From Tenacibaculum sp. 190524A05c (GTDB lineage: Bacteria > Bacteroidota > Bacteroidia > Flavobacteriales > Flavobacteriaceae), in the NCBI RefSeq assembly GCF_964036595.1, contig NZ_OZ038523.1:1454501-1518500 (forward strand): DNA of 64,000 bases. Direction: 5' to 3'. The notes under the pieces were generated by a model. That model was not told the DNA's origin. It made no database searches and saw nothing but the letters and a program-made list of their open reading frames with translations. How positions within the stretch are numbered: the first letter of the stretch is position 1; the number at the start of each line of letters is the position of its first letter. Made by a program: the position numbers and the translations under genes. This document shows, one piece after another, positions 51,600 through 62,713 of this stretch.

Positions 51600-53429
51600 C
51601 TATTTCTCTGAAGAAATATATTTATTAACCAAATTTTCAAGGATGTCTAATGGTAATGGTCCATTGGTTAAAACAACATCGTGAAACTTTCTAATATCAA
51701 ACTTATCACCAAGTGCCTTCTTAGCTTTTTCTCTTAGCTCAATAATTTTTATCATTCCTATTTTATATGCTGTTGCCTGACTTGGCATTACAATATGACG
51801 CTCTACCATTTTTACTGCATCTGCTTCAGCATTCGGAGTGTTATCCGTGTAATACTTTATCCCTTCTTCCCTTGTCCATTTTTTAGAATGAATTCCTGTA
51901 TCTACTACCAAACGACAAGCCCTCCATAATTCCATGGCTAATCGTCCAAAATCTGAATACGGGTCAGAATAGAATCCCATTTCTTTAGGAATAAATTCAG
52001 AGTATAATCCCCAACCTTCAACATAAGCAGTATAGCGTCCAAATTTTCTGAACATTGGTACTTCTTTTAATTCTTGTGCTATTGCAATTTGCATATGATG
52101 CCCAGGTATTCCTTCATGATAAGCTAAAGCTTCCATCTGATAAGAAGGCATACTCGCCATATCATACATATTTGCATAATACGTTCCTGGACGAGAACCA
52201 TCTATAGCTGGTTGTTGATAAAATGCTTTTCCTGCAGATTTTTCTCTAAATGCCTCCACAGCTTTTACTTGTAAATCTGCTTTTGGTTTAGTAATGAAAA
52301 GCTCATCTAATCTACCTTTCATTGTGTTAATCATATCCGTTGCTTTATCCATGTACTCTTTTCTACCTTCGTCTGTAGCTGCAAAATAGAATTGTTTATC
52401 CGTTTTCATAAACTGGAAGAACTCTTGTAATGTTCCTTTAAATCCTACTTTCTTCATGATTTCTTTCATTTCACTATGAATTCTTTTTACCTCTGAGAGA
52501 CCTATGTTATGAATTTCATCAGCAGTTAAATTTGTTGTAGTAGTTCTTTGTAAAGCGTTATTATAAAATGCTTCTCCGTTCGGAAATTTCCAAGCACCAT
52601 CGTCTGTAGTAGCAACATTCTGTTGTTCTTCAAGTGTACTAATGAGAGCCTTGTAACCAGCTAAAACATCTTCTTTTAATGCTTTCTTAGCTTGATCTAT
52701 TAGTTCTTGTTTTTCTTTAGCTTCTAATTCAAGTTTAGCAACTTTAGTCTCAAAATCATTTAGCAATGTGCTCTTCTCATTAGAATTATCAAAAGGTTGA
52801 CCTTTAATTAAATTTTTTGAATCGTCTAAAACTTTAGTAAAAACAAATTTTGGAATCATGATTCCCGCGTCTTGTCTCTTTTTTAGATTTTCAGAAAGTT
52901 GAATAAACATTGGTTTAATACCTTCTAATCTACAAATATAATCCTCAGCATCCTTTTGACTATTTATTTGATGCATATTGATTAAAAAGGCCGGAATCTC
53001 AGCTTGAGCTCCATGCATTTGATTTACTGGATATGTATATAATCTATATTTATCATCTTCGATGGTATTTTCTAAATTCTGTTTAAATAAATCGTAACTC
53101 AATTTAGTATTTACATCTAAAGCTTTACTATTTACAGAATCTGTAATCCATTTTAGCGCTTTCTTTGTTAAATCTAATTCTTTATCTAAAAAAGAATCTG
53201 ATATATCATCCCATTTATCGGCATCTTTTTTTATTCCTAAATACGTTTGATACATTGGATGTAAATCTAATGATTGCTCAAACTGCTTTTGAAAAAATGC
53301 ATTGACCTTAGCTGATTCTTTTTTAATTTCTTCATCTGAAGGAAGCTTCTCTTCAGTACTAGTTTTACAAGACATGCTAGTTACTAATAAGGATACTAAA
53401 ACATGCTTTGATAGGTGCGTAAACTTCAT
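51600..53429 (-). CDS. DUF885 family metallopeptidase-like lipoprotein
   Basis: A 609-residue lipoprotein: signal peptide ending SMSCK (Cys near residue 21), then an all-helical domain of the DUF885 family. The zinc-site block YHEGIPGHHMQIAIAQEL contains the HExxxxHH signature, and further on are GRYTAYVEGWGLYSEF with a probable third ligand Glu and RACRLVVDTGIHSKKWT. The family shares features with M2/M3-type gluzincin peptidases; several members act as carboxypeptidases or dipeptidases in the envelope, but the substrate of this one is unknown. It is a single-gene unit, convergent with the patatin gene. Confidence 0.9.
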   Translation of the reverse strand: MKFTHLSKHVLVSLLVTSMSCKTSTEEKLPSDEEIKKESAKVNAFFQKQFEQSLDLHPMYQTYLGIKKDADKWDDISDSFLDKELDLTKKALKWITDSVNSKALDVNTKLSYDLFKQNLENTIEDDKYRLYTYPVNQMHGAQAEIPAFLINMHQINSQKDAEDYICRLEGIKPMFIQLSENLKKRQDAGIMIPKFVFTKVLDDSKNLIKGQPFDNSNEKSTLLNDFETKVAKLELEAKEKQELIDQAKKALKEDVLAGYKALISTLEEQQNVATTDDGAWKFPNGEAFYNNALQRTTTTNLTADEIHNIGLSEVKRIHSEMKEIMKKVGFKGTLQEFFQFMKTDKQFYFAATDEGRKEYMDKATDMINTMKGRLDELFITKPKADLQVKAVEAFREKSAGKAFYQQPAIDGSRPGTYYANMYDMASMPSYQMEALAYHEGIPGHHMQIAIAQELKEVPMFRKFGRYTAYVEGWGLYSEFIPKEMGFYSDPYSDFGRLAMELWRACRLVVDTGIHSKKWTREEGIKYYTDNTPNAEADAVKMVERHIVMPSQATAYKIGMIKIIELREKAKKALGDKFDIRKFHDVVLTNGPLPLDILENLVNKYISSEK

Positions 53430-53466
53430 TGTTAAATTGTATTTGAATTATAAAAATAGACAAAAA

Positions 53467-53494
53467 AAAATCGAAACAAATTTGTTTCGATTTT
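53467..53494. terminator. Palindromic terminator after DUF3467
   Basis: A 28-base perfect palindrome (14-base arms, AAAATCGAAACAAA with TTTGTTTCGATTTT) is followed on the minus strand by a long T tract. It lies 8 bases past the DUF3467 stop and ends the ribosomal-RNA polymerase operon. Confidence 0.85.
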
Positions 53495-53501
53495 AATACT
53501 T

Positions 53502-53810
53502 TTAAGCCTCACCAGTGGTTCCTCCAAAATTCATAGGAATAGGTGGCTGCTCATAATCTTTTATCTCTCCATGTGCTTGTTCAAACTTTCTGACATTATC
53601 TAATAAGGCTTTTGTTAGTCTTTTAGCGTGCTGTGGAGTTAATATAATTCTAGATTTAACTTTTGCTTTTGGAACACCCGGCATAATGTTAATAAAATCA
53701 ACAATGAATTCAGAAACCGAGTGATTAATAATAGCAAGGTTACTATACGTTCCTTCTGCTATTTCTTGATCTAATTCTATATTAATTTGTGGGTCTTTGT
53801 TTTCTTCCAT
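53502..53810 (-). CDS. DUF3467 family protein
   Basis: A 102-residue protein starting MEENKDPQINIELDQEIAEG, with YSNLAIINHSVSEFIVDFI and the later RIILTPQHAKRLTKALLDN, the pattern of DUF3467. In Bacteroidota this small cytoplasmic protein follows rpoC, as here, behind an rpoC terminator that should make its expression only partly coupled. The family has no established function; association with RNA polymerase genes suggests a link to transcription, but that is inference. Confidence 0.92.
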   Translation of the reverse strand: MEENKDPQINIELDQEIAEGTYSNLAIINHSVSEFIVDFINIMPGVPKAKVKSRIILTPQHAKRLTKALLDNVRKFEQAHGEIKDYEQPPIPMNFGGTTGEA

Positions 53811-53829
53811 TTTGAATATAGTATTAACT

Positions 53830-53856
53830 AAAAAGACCTCTTAGCGAGGTCTTTTT
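53830..53856 (-). terminator. Terminator between rpoC and DUF3467
   Basis: AAAAAGACCTC (53830-53840) and GAGGTCTTTTT (53846-53856) form an 11-bp stem with a 5-base loop, 8 bases after the rpoC stop on the minus strand. It is a classical intrinsic terminator that may read through into DUF3467. Confidence 0.85.
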
Positions 53857-53864
53857 AAATTCTA

Positions 53865-56800
53865 TTATAAGCTTTTTTCTATCTCCTCTTTAGGACCTAC
53901 GATAATGTTATCATAAGATCTAAGACCTGTACCTGCTGGTATACGCTTACCTACAATTACATTTTCTTTTAATCCTTCTAGAGTATCAATCTTACCGTTT
54001 ACAGCTGCTTCATTTAACACTTTAGTTGTTTCCTGGAACGACGCTGCAGAAATAAATGACTTAGTTTGTAACGAAGCTCTTGTAATACCTTGTAATACTT
54101 GCTCTGCTGTTGCAGGTTGAGCATCTCTTGCTGAAACTAATTCTTTATCTTGTCTACGTAAAATTGAGTTTTCATCTCTTAATTGACGCGAAGTAACTAA
54201 TTGACCTGCTTTTAAGTTTTCAGAATCTCCAGCTTCTTCTACAACTTTCATTCCGTAAATCTTATCATTCTCTTCAATAAAGTCGTTCTTGTGCGCTAAT
54301 TGATTTTCTAAGAATAAAGTATCTCCTGAATCGATGATTTTTACTTTACGCATCATTTGACGTACGACTACCTCAAAATGCTTATCGTTAATTTTCACCC
54401 CTTGTAAACGATATACTTCTTGTATTTCATTTACTAAGTACTCTTGTACTGCAGAAGGTCCTTTAATTCTTAAGATATCAGCTGGAGTTGTAGCTCCATC
54501 AGATAATGGCATACCCGCTTTAATAAAGTCATTCTCTTGAACTAAAATTTGGTTCGATAACTTCACTAAGTATTTCTTAATATCTCCAGTTTTAGACTCA
54601 ACTATAATCTCACGATTACCACGTTTAATCTTACCGAAAGAAACAACACCGTCTATTTCAGCAACTACTGCAGGGTTAGAAGGATTACGTGCTTCGAATA
54701 ATTCCGTTACACGTGGTAAACCTCCGGTAATATCCCCAGCCTTTCCAGACTTACGAGGTATCTTAACTAAAGTTTGTCCTTCTTCTACTTTATCTCCATT
54801 ATCAACCATTAAATGAGCACCTACTGGTAAACTATACGAACGTAATGCGTTACCATCAGCATCTTCAATAATTAAAGATGGAATAATCTTTTTATTCTTA
54901 GAATCAGTAATTACTTTTTCTTGGAATCCTGTTTGTTCATCAACTTCTACAGAGTAGTTAATACCTTGCTCTAAATTGTCAAACTTAACTTTTCCTCCAA
55001 ATTCTGAAACAATAACTCCGTTGAATGGATCCCACTGACATACAGCATCTCCTTTCTTTATTGACTTTCTATCTTTATCAAAAATGATAGAACCGTAAGG
55101 AATATTGTTAGTACTTAAAGTAATTCCAGTTTTCTTATCTACTATTTTGATTTCAGCAGTACGAGCAATTACGATATCAACTTCTTCTCCGTTAGTATCT
55201 TTACCGCGCACAGTTCTTAAATCTTCAATCTTAACATTACCATCGAACTTAGCTATTAACTTGTTATCCTCAGAAATGTTTCCTGCAACCCCTCCAACGT
55301 GGAACGTACGTAATGTTAACTGTGTACCTGGTTCTCCAATCGACTGCGCAGCAATTACACCAACAGCTTCACCTCTTTGAACCTTTTTAGCAGTAGATAA
55401 ACTCTTACCGTAACATTGAGCACAAATTCCTCGTTTAGACTCACAAGTTAATGGAGAACGAACTTCTACTCTATCAATTCCTGACTCTTGTACTTTAGCT
55501 GCTAGTTCATAAGTAATTAATTCACCAGCTTTAACTAATACTTCGTCAGAAGTTGGGTGATAAACATCATGTAAAGAAACTCTACCTTCAATTCTGTCAG
55601 CTAAAGACTCAACAATTTCATCATTCTTCTTTAATGGAGTTACTTCTAATCCTCTTAAAGTACCACAATCAACCTCATTTACAATTACATCTTGAGATAC
55701 ATCTACTAAACGACGAGTTAAGTAACCAGCATCGGCAGTTTTTAATGCGGTATCGGCTAATCCTTTACGAGCACCGTGAGTAGAGATAAAGTATTCTAAA
55801 ATTGAAAGACCTTCTTTAAAGTTAGAAAGAATCGGGTTTTCAATAATTTCTCCACCACCTGCTGTAGATTTTTTAGGTTTTGCCATTAATCCACGCATAC
55901 CAGTTAACTGACGAATTTGCTCTTTAGATCCACGAGCTCCAGAATCTAACATCATAAATACAGAGTTAAATCCTTGTTGATCCTCACGTAAACGTTTCAT
56001 CGATAACTCTGTTAATCTGTTGTTCGTAGAACCCCAAACATCAATTACCTGATTATAACGTTCTTTTTGAGTTAACATACCCATGTTATAGTTCATAACG
56101 ATTCCATCAACTTCTTTGTTAGCTTCAGCAATCATTGTGTGCTTTTCTTCAGGAATAATGATATCTCCTAATGAGAATGATAATCCTCCTTGGAAAGCGA
56201 ACTTATATCCCATTCCCTTAATAGCATCTAAGAATCTACCAACTGCAGGAATATCTGTTACTTTTAAAATGTTACCGATAATTCCTCTTAACGATTTCTT
56301 CGTTAATACCTCATTGATATATCCAGCTGCTTCAGGAACAACTTCGTTAAATAATACTCTACCTACTGTTGTTTGAATAATCTTCGTAACCTGTTCTCCA
56401 TTTTCAACATCTTTGGTACGAACTTTAATTCCAGCATTTAAGTCAACTCTACCTTCATTGAAAGCAATAGTTACTTCTTCCGGTGAATAGAATGTTAAAC
56501 CTTCTCCTTTAATTACTAATTCAGGAGTAGATTTACGCTCTTTAGTCATGTAGTATAATCCTAATACCATATCCTGAGATGGTACAGTAATTGGAGCACC
56601 ATTTGCAGGGTTTAGGATATTATGAGAAGCTAACATTAATAATTGAGCTTCTAAGATAGCTTCTGGTCCTAAAGGTAAGTGAACCGCCATTTGATCCCCA
56701 TCGAAATCGGCATTGAAGGCCGTACATACTAATGGGTGTAAACGAATCGCTTTTCCTTCGATTAATTTAGGTTGGAAAGCTTGAATACCTAAACGGTGTA

Positions 56801-58136
56801 ACGTAGGAGCACGGTTTAATAAAACTGGGTGACCTTTAATTACGTTTTCAAGAATATCCCAAACTACAGGCTCTTTTCTATCTATAATTTTCTTTGCAGA
56901 TTTAACTGTCTTTACAATTCCTCTTTCGATTAACTTACGAATTACAAAAGGTTTGTATAATTCAGCTGCCATATCTTTTGGCAATCCACATTCGTATAAT
57001 TTTAATTCTGGTCCAACAACAATTACAGAACGTGCAGAATAATCAACACGCTTACCTAATAAGTTCTGACGGAAACGACCTTGTTTACCTTTTAAACTAT
57101 CAGATAATGACTTTAATGGTCTGTTAGATTCAGTTTTAACTGCAGAAGCTTTACGTGTATTATCGAATAATGAATCTACAGATTCTTGTAACATACGCTT
57201 TTCGTTACGTAAGATTACTTCAGGAGCTTTAATCTCCATTAATCTCTTTAAACGGTTGTTACGGATAATTACACGACGATATAAATCATTTAAATCAGAA
57301 GTCGCAAAACGACCACCATCTAATGGAACTAATGGACGTAATTCTGGTGGAATTACCGGAACTACTTTCATAATCATCCATTCTGGCTTGTTTTCTCTAT
57401 TCTTTTGAGATTCTCTAAATGCTTCTACAACATTTAATCTCTTTAACGCTTCATTCTTACGTTGTTTAGACGTTTCAGTATTTGCTTTATGTCTTAATTG
57501 ATACGATAACTCATCTAAATCGATACGAGCTAATAAATCGATTAAACATTCAGCACCCATTTTAGCGATAAACTTATTTGGGTCTGTATCTTCTAAGTAT
57601 TGATTATCTTGAGGCAATGCATCAACAATATCTAAATACTCTTCTTCCGTTAAGAAATCTAATTTCTGAAGTGGTTCACCTTCAGCATTTTTAGCCATAC
57701 CTGGCTGAATTACTACGTAACGCTCGTAGTAAATAATCATGTCTAACTTCTTAGATGGTAATCCTAATAAATATCCCATCTTGTTAGGTAATGATCTGAA
57801 ATACCAGATATGTGCAACTGGTACAACTAAGTTAATATGACCAACTCTATCTCTACGAACCTTCTTCTCAGTTACTTCAACACCACATCGATCACAAACA
57901 ATCCCTTTATAACGGATTCTTTTATATTTACCACAAGCACACTCATAATCTTTTACAGGACCAAAAATTCTTTCACAGAAAAGTCCATCTCTTTCAGGTT
58001 TGTGCGTACGGTAGTTAATTGTTTCTGGTTTTAAAACCTCTCCTTTAGATGCTTCTAAAATCGACTCTGGAGAAGCTAAACCAATTGAAATTTTGTTAAA
58101 CTTCTTAACAGTGTATTTTTCGTTTTTTCTTGCCAT
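53865..58136 (-). CDS. rpoC: DNA-directed RNA polymerase beta' subunit
   Basis: A 1423-residue catalytic subunit of RNA polymerase. The N-terminal zinc-binding site is [19 protein letters not shown], the catalytic [15 protein letters not shown] with the three Mg-binding aspartates lies near residue 475, and the second zinc site is [11 protein letters not shown]. Bridge-helix and trigger-loop regions ([20 protein letters not shown]) are intact. Length is normal for Bacteroidota. A TTG four codons upstream is in frame, but the ATG at 58136 (MARKNEKYT) fits the family. It is separated from rpoB by 96 bases holding a wobble-containing hairpin at 58197-58225 and ends in a terminator before DUF3467. 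Confidence 0.98.
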   Translation of the reverse strand: MARKNEKYTVKKFNKISIGLASPESILEASKGEVLKPETINYRTHKPERDGLFCERIFGPVKDYECACGKYKRIRYKGIVCDRCGVEVTEKKVRRDRVGHINLVVPVAHIWYFRSLPNKMGYLLGLPSKKLDMIIYYERYVVIQPGMAKNAEGEPLQKLDFLTEEEYLDIVDALPQDNQYLEDTDPNKFIAKMGAECLIDLLARIDLDELSYQLRHKANTETSKQRKNEALKRLNVVEAFRESQKNRENKPEWMIMKVVPVIPPELRPLVPLDGGRFATSDLNDLYRRVIIRNNRLKRLMEIKAPEVILRNEKRMLQESVDSLFDNTRKASAVKTESNRPLKSLSDSLKGKQGRFRQNLLGKRVDYSARSVIVVGPELKLYECGLPKDMAAELYKPFVIRKLIERGIVKTVKSAKKIIDRKEPVVWDILENVIKGHPVLLNRAPTLHRLGIQAFQPKLIEGKAIRLHPLVCTAFNADFDGDQMAVHLPLGPEAILEAQLLMLASHNILNPANGAPITVPSQDMVLGLYYMTKERKSTPELVIKGEGLTFYSPEEVTIAFNEGRVDLNAGIKVRTKDVENGEQVTKIIQTTVGRVLFNEVVPEAAGYINEVLTKKSLRGIIGNILKVTDIPAVGRFLDAIKGMGYKFAFQGGLSFSLGDIIIPEEKHTMIAEANKEVDGIVMNYNMGMLTQKERYNQVIDVWGSTNNRLTELSMKRLREDQQGFNSVFMMLDSGARGSKEQIRQLTGMRGLMAKPKKSTAGGGEIIENPILSNFKEGLSILEYFISTHGARKGLADTALKTADAGYLTRRLVDVSQDVIVNEVDCGTLRGLEVTPLKKNDEIVESLADRIEGRVSLHDVYHPTSDEVLVKAGELITYELAAKVQESGIDRVEVRSPLTCESKRGICAQCYGKSLSTAKKVQRGEAVGVIAAQSIGEPGTQLTLRTFHVGGVAGNISEDNKLIAKFDGNVKIEDLRTVRGKDTNGEEVDIVIARTAEIKIVDKKTGITLSTNNIPYGSIIFDKDRKSIKKGDAVCQWDPFNGVIVSEFGGKVKFDNLEQGINYSVEVDEQTGFQEKVITDSKNKKIIPSLIIEDADGNALRSYSLPVGAHLMVDNGDKVEEGQTLVKIPRKSGKAGDITGGLPRVTELFEARNPSNPAVVAEIDGVVSFGKIKRGNREIIVESKTGDIKKYLVKLSNQILVQENDFIKAGMPLSDGATTPADILRIKGPSAVQEYLVNEIQEVYRLQGVKINDKHFEVVVRQMMRKVKIIDSGDTLFLENQLAHKNDFIEENDKIYGMKVVEEAGDSENLKAGQLVTSRQLRDENSILRRQDKELVSARDAQPATAEQVLQGITRASLQTKSFISAASFQETTKVLNEAAVNGKIDTLEGLKENVIVGKRIPAGTGLRSYDNIIVGPKEEIEKSL

Positions 58137-58196
58137 AATGTTTTGCAAAATGCTTTAAGCAATGTAGCTTAACTAATAAAATTATATAAACACTGA

Positions 58197-58225
58197 AATC
58201 AAGGCTGATAAAATCAACCTTGATT
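58197..58225 (-). ncRNA. Intercistronic RNA hairpin between rpoB and rpoC
   Basis: AATCAAGG (58197-58204) pairs with CCTTGATT (58218-58225), and TGAT (58206-58209) with ATCA (58213-58216). The remaining inner position is a C/A mismatch as plus-strand DNA but a U/G wobble in the minus-strand RNA, so the transcribed strand folds into a continuous 13-bp stem. No T tract follows, so it is probably a processing, stability or pausing element rather than a terminator. It begins 8 bases after the rpoB stop. Confidence 0.55.
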
Positions 58226-58232
58226 ATCTTTT

Positions 58233-61200
58233 TTACTCTTCTAACTTAACGTCTAATCCTAAACCTTTCAGTTCGTGCATTAATACGTTAAATGATTCTG
58301 GTAATCCAGGTTCTGGCATTGGCTCTCCTTTTACGATACTCTCGTAAGCTTTAGCTCTACCTAGTACATCATCCGATTTTACAGTTAAAATTTCACGTAA
58401 AATACTAGACGCACCATATGCTTCAAGTGCCCATACCTCCATTTCTCCGAAACGCTGACCTCCAAATTGTGCTTTACCTCCTAAAGGCTGTTGAGTAATT
58501 AATGAGTAAGGACCAATAGAACGCGCGTGCATTTTATCTTCAATCATGTGTCCTAACTTAATCATATAAATAACTCCAACTGTTGCAGGTTGATCAAAAC
58601 GTTGTCCAGTACCTCCGTCATATAAATATGTATGACCGAATCTTGGAATACTAGCTTCATCAGTTAATTTATTAATCTCATCTAGTGAAGCTCCATCAAA
58701 AATAGGTGTCGCATATTTCTGGTGTAATTTCTGACCTGCCCATCCAAGAACAGTTTCATAAATCTGACCAATGTTCATACGAGAAGGTACCCCTAATGGA
58801 TTCAATACGATATCCACAGGTGTTCCATCTTCTAAGAACGGCATATCTTCTTGACGCACAATTCTAGCAACAATACCTTTGTTACCGTGACGTCCTGCCA
58901 TCTTATCTCCTACTTTTAACTTACGTTTTTTAGCAATATAAATCTTAGCTAACTTTAAGATACCTGCTGGTAACTCATCTCCTACAGAAATGGTAAACTT
59001 CTCACGACGTAATACCCCTTGTAAATCGTTAACCTTAATTTTATAGTTGTGAATTAATTCTCCAACTAACTTATTTAAATCTTTATCAGTAGTCCAAGTT
59101 CCACTTAAATGTGTAAAATCATCAACAGAGTTTAACATTTTTTGAGTAAACTTCTTACCTTTTGGTAATACTTCTTCTCCTAAATCATTGTGAATTCCTT
59201 GAGAAGTTTTTCCACTGATTAAACCAAATAATTTATCGATTAAACGGTCTTTTAAATCTTCGAATTTAGAAACAAAAGATGCTTCTAAAGTAGCTACAGC
59301 CTCTTTATCTCTTGCCCTCTTATTCTTATCTTTTACCGCTCTTCTGAATAATTTCTTATCAATTACTACACCTTTAAGAGATGGTGAAGCTTTCAACGAT
59401 GCATCTTTTACATCTCCTGCTTTATCTCCAAAGATCGCTCTTAATAATTTTTCTTCTGGTGTTGGATCAGATTCTCCTTTTGGAGTAATCTTACCAATTA
59501 AAATATCTCCTGGCTTAACTTCAGCACCGATTCGAATCATTCCATTCTCATCAAGATCTTTAGTAGCTTCTTCTGAAACGTTTGGAATATCGTTTGTTAA
59601 TTCCTCTGCTCCTAATTTCGTATCACGCACATCTAATGAATATTCATCAATATGAATAGAAGTAAAGATATCTTCACGAACAACCTTTTCAGAAATTACA
59701 ATCGCATCCTCAAAGTTATAACCTTTCCAAGGCATGAAAGCAACTTTCATGTTTCTTCCTAAAGCTAACTCTCCTTGTTGTGTTGCGTATCCTTCACAAA
59801 GTACTTGTCCTTCTTCAACTCTATCCCCTCTCCTTACGATTGGCTTTAAGTTAATGTTAGTACCTTGGTTTGTTTTTCTAAACTTAATTAAGTTATATGA
59901 TTTCTCATCTGGATCAAAACTTACAAGTCTCTCATCATCAGTTCTATCATACTTAATTGTTATTTTATTTGCATCTACGTACTCAACAACTCCGTTTCCT
60001 TCTGCATTGATAAGAATACGTGAGTCTTTTGCTACTCTACGCTCTAATCCTGTTCCTACGATTGGTGATTCAGGTCTTAATAATGGTACTGCCTGACGCA
60101 TCATGTTAGATCCCATTAATGCACGGTTGGCATCATCATGCTCTAAGAAAGGGATTAATGATGCTGAAATAGAAGCAATTTGGTTAGGAGCAACGTCCAT
60201 GTAGTTAACTACATTTGGTGTTACTACTGGGAAGTCACCTTCCTCTCTAGCAATTACCTTTTCTCTATCAATTGTACCATCATCCTTAACCTCGATATTA
60301 GACTGTGCGAACTTCATTCCTTCTTCCTCTTCTGCACTTAAATAGATAGGCTCTTCAGATAATACTTGACCATTATCAACCTTTTTATAAGGAGTTTCAA
60401 TGAATCCCATAGTATTCACTTTAGCATATACTGCTAAAGATGAAATAAGACCAATATTCGGTCCTTCAGGAGTTTCAATTGGACATAAACGACCATAGTG
60501 TGTATAGTGAACATCACGAACCTCGAATCCAGCTCTTTCTCTTGATAAACCTCCAGGTCCTAATGCTGATAAACGACGTTTGTGAGTAATCTCTGCTAAT
60601 GGGTTTGTTTGATCCATGAACTGAGATAACTGATTCGTTCCAAAGAATGAATTAATTACAGACGATAAAGTCTTAGCATTAATTAAGTCAATTGGAGTAA
60701 ACACCTCGTTATCACGAACGTTCATACGCTCACGGATAGTTCTAGCCATACGTGCTAAACCAACACCGAACTGACCAGCTAATTGCTCACCTACTGTACG
60801 TACACGACGGTTAGATAAGTGATCAATATCATCCACTTCTGCTTTTGAATTAATTAACTCAATTAGATATTTTACAATAGTAATAATATCATTCTTAGTT
60901 AATACTTTTTGATCTATAGCTTCATTTAATTGAAGTTTCGTGTTCATTCTGAAACGACCAACTTCTCCTAAATTATATCTTTGTTCTGAGAAGAATAATT
61001 TATCAATAATTCCTCTTGCAGTTTCCTCATCTGGCGGTTCTGCATTACGTAATTGACGATAAATGTGCTCAACAGCTTCTTTCTCAGAGTTTGTTGGATC
61101 TTTCTGTAATGTATTATGAATAATAGCATAATCACCCATTTGGTGATCTTCCTTATGAAGTAAGATTGTCTTAGCTCCAGAATCTATAATTTCATCTACA

Positions 61201-62042
61201 TGTTCTTTCTCTAATATAGTATCACGGTCGAAGATAATCTCATTACGCTCAATAGATACAACCTCTCCTGTATCTTCATCTACGAAATCCTCGTGCCATG
61301 TTTTTAATACTCTCGCAGCTAATTTTCTTCCTAATACTTTCTTTAATCCAGCTTTAGAAACTTTCACTTCTTCTGCTAAATCAAAAATCTCTAAGATATC
61401 TTTATCTCTTTCGTATCCGATTGCACGGAATAAAGTTGTTACAGGTAACTTCTTTTTTCTATCAATATAAGCATACATTACTTGATTGATATCTGTAGCA
61501 AATTCAATCCAAGATCCTTTAAAAGGAATAACTCTTGCTGAATATAACTTTGTTCCGTTCGCGTGGAAAGATTGTCCGAAGAACACTCCTGGAGAACGGT
61601 GTAATTGTGATACAACAACTCGCTCAGCTCCATTAATAATAAATGTTCCTGATCCAGACATATAAGGTATAGTACCTAAATACACATCTTGAACAATGGT
61701 TTCGAAATCTTCATGTTCAGGATCCGTACAGTATAACTTAAGTCTAGCCTTTAAAGGAACACTATATGTTAAACCTCTCTCAATACATTCTTGAATGCTA
61801 TATCTTGGAGGGTCAACAAAATAATCTAAAAATTCTAGTACGAATTGATTCCTTGTATCGGTAATTGGGAAATTATCCATGAAGGTTTTATATAAACCTT
61901 CTTCACCTCGTTCTTCTGCCTTTGTTTGTAATTGGAAAAAATCTTGGAAAGATTTAATTTGAATATCCAAAAAATCTGGATAATCAGATCCAATACGAGA
62001 AGATGCGAAGTTGATTCTTTCAGTAGTGTTTATCGTTGCCAA
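58233..62042 (-). CDS. rpoB: DNA-directed RNA polymerase beta subunit
   Basis: A 1269-residue catalytic subunit. It begins [19 protein letters not shown] and contains the rifampicin-pocket region [29 protein letters not shown] with the Bacteroidota-type residues, the GRFATS-type segment further on, and the C-terminal [19 protein letters not shown] interface with rpoC. Flavobacterial RpoB usually starts MAT; here the first codon is TTG at 62042 with no in-frame ATG before it, so TTG is taken as the start. It follows rplL by 246 bases containing two hairpins and a possible promoter box, which could let rpoBC be tuned separately from the ribosomal proteins. Confidence 0.98.
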   Translation of the reverse strand: MATINTTERINFASSRIGSDYPDFLDIQIKSFQDFFQLQTKAEERGEEGLYKTFMDNFPITDTRNQFVLEFLDYFVDPPRYSIQECIERGLTYSVPLKARLKLYCTDPEHEDFETIVQDVYLGTIPYMSGSGTFIINGAERVVVSQLHRSPGVFFGQSFHANGTKLYSARVIPFKGSWIEFATDINQVMYAYIDRKKKLPVTTLFRAIGYERDKDILEIFDLAEEVKVSKAGLKKVLGRKLAARVLKTWHEDFVDEDTGEVVSIERNEIIFDRDTILEKEHVDEIIDSGAKTILLHKEDHQMGDYAIIHNTLQKDPTNSEKEAVEHIYRQLRNAEPPDEETARGIIDKLFFSEQRYNLGEVGRFRMNTKLQLNEAIDQKVLTKNDIITIVKYLIELINSKAEVDDIDHLSNRRVRTVGEQLAGQFGVGLARMARTIRERMNVRDNEVFTPIDLINAKTLSSVINSFFGTNQLSQFMDQTNPLAEITHKRRLSALGPGGLSRERAGFEVRDVHYTHYGRLCPIETPEGPNIGLISSLAVYAKVNTMGFIETPYKKVDNGQVLSEEPIYLSAEEEEGMKFAQSNIEVKDDGTIDREKVIAREEGDFPVVTPNVVNYMDVAPNQIASISASLIPFLEHDDANRALMGSNMMRQAVPLLRPESPIVGTGLERRVAKDSRILINAEGNGVVEYVDANKITIKYDRTDDERLVSFDPDEKSYNLIKFRKTNQGTNINLKPIVRRGDRVEEGQVLCEGYATQQGELALGRNMKVAFMPWKGYNFEDAIVISEKVVREDIFTSIHIDEYSLDVRDTKLGAEELTNDIPNVSEEATKDLDENGMIRIGAEVKPGDILIGKITPKGESDPTPEEKLLRAIFGDKAGDVKDASLKASPSLKGVVIDKKLFRRAVKDKNKRARDKEAVATLEASFVSKFEDLKDRLIDKLFGLISGKTSQGIHNDLGEEVLPKGKKFTQKMLNSVDDFTHLSGTWTTDKDLNKLVGELIHNYKIKVNDLQGVLRREKFTISVGDELPAGILKLAKIYIAKKRKLKVGDKMAGRHGNKGIVARIVRQEDMPFLEDGTPVDIVLNPLGVPSRMNIGQIYETVLGWAGQKLHQKYATPIFDGASLDEINKLTDEASIPRFGHTYLYDGGTGQRFDQPATVGVIYMIKLGHMIEDKMHARSIGPYSLITQQPLGGKAQFGGQRFGEMEVWALEAYGASSILREILTVKSDDVLGRAKAYESIVKGEPMPEPGLPESFNVLMHELKGLGLDVKLEE

Positions 62043-62196
62043 AAGAGTATCTATTTTTAATTAAAAATATTTTATTAAAAAACTTTTACAGTTTTTCTTG
62101 CAATTTTTACTACTTTAAATTGATAATTAACAATTTAATAATCAACTAAAAGAAGTTTAAAAAAAACACAAATTGCGATTGTGAATTTAGTAAGTA

Positions 62197-62204
62197 CAAA
62201 TATA
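62197..62204 (-). promoter_or_regulatory. Possible internal promoter box before rpoB
   Basis: On the minus strand this reads TATATTTG, a full match to TAnnTTTG, 155 bases upstream of the rpoB start. No TTG with proper spacing is evident, and TTTTG lies too near, so it is a candidate only. Confidence 0.4.
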
Positions 62205-62214
62205 TACACAAAAT

Positions 62215-62251
62215 GGTTTAGGGCTAAAACTATTGTTTCAGCACCTAAACC
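62215..62251 (-). ncRNA. Long RNA hairpin between rplL and rpoB
   Basis: On the minus strand the outer arms GGTTTAGG and CCTAAACC pair over 8 bp; after a single bulged T, GCTGAAAC and GTTTTAGC pair over 8 bp around an AATA loop. One of these pairs is a G-U wobble in RNA and would be an A/C mismatch on the opposite strand, which points to function in the transcript. No T tract follows. It may mark RNA processing, stabilise the rplL message or attenuate entry into rpoB. Confidence 0.6.
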
Positions 62252-62264
62252 TGTATTTTGTTAT

Positions 62265-62280
62265 CCCACTTTTTTGTGGG
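62265..62280 (-). other. Small hairpin just after rplL
   Basis: CCCAC and GTGGG (62265-62269 and 62276-62280) flank a 6-base loop (A's on the transcribed strand), 9 bases after the rplL stop. Without a T tract it is not a clean terminator; with the hairpin at 62215-62251 it may form an attenuator or end-protection structure. Confidence 0.45.
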
Positions 62281-62288
62281 GAGTTATA

Positions 62289-62666
62289 TTATTTTAACTC
62301 TACTTCAGCTCCTGCTTCTTCTAAAGACGCTTTAAGACCTTCAGCCTCATCCTTAGAAACTCCTTCTTTAATTGGTGCTGGAGCGCTATCTACGATTCCT
62401 TTAGCTTCTTTTAATCCTAAACCAGTTAATTCCTTAACTAATTTTACAACTGCTAATTTAGAACCTCCTGCTGCTTTTAAGATAACATCAAATTCAGTTT
62501 TCTCTTCACCAGCATCTCCACCAGCTCCACCAGCTGGTCCAGCTACTGCTACTGCAGCCGCTGCAGGCTCAATTCCATACTCATCTTTTAAAATATCAGC
62601 TAATTCATTAACTTCTTTTACTGTTAAGTTAACTAATTGTTCTGCGAAATCTTTTAAATCTGCCAT
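62289..62666 (-). CDS. rplL: 50S ribosomal protein L7/L12
   Basis: A 125-residue ribosomal stalk protein. The N-terminal dimerisation helix is [20 protein letters not shown], the flexible hinge is the Ala/Gly-rich stretch near residues 35-55 ([14 protein letters not shown]), and the C-terminal domain [20 protein letters not shown] followed by [16 protein letters not shown] is intact. It recruits translation factors in four to six copies per ribosome through L10, encoded just upstream. The Ala-rich hinge also creates a 149-codon open frame on the opposite strand, which is not a gene. It lies 47 bases after rplJ. Confidence 0.98.
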   Translation of the reverse strand: MADLKDFAEQLVNLTVKEVNELADILKDEYGIEPAAAAVAVAGPAGGAGGDAGEEKTEFDVILKAAGGSKLAVVKLVKELTGLGLKEAKGIVDSAPAPIKEGVSKDEAEGLKASLEEAGAEVELK

Positions 62667-62713
62667 TTTAAATTGTTTTTAATTTTTTATTATTAGTTTA
62701 TTAGTGCGCTAAA

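Noticed and set aside
62233..62682. 149-codon open frame opposite rplL
   Set aside because: It is a shadow of the Ala/Glu-rich codons of L7/L12, with low-complexity Ala/Pro/Ser content and no independent signals.
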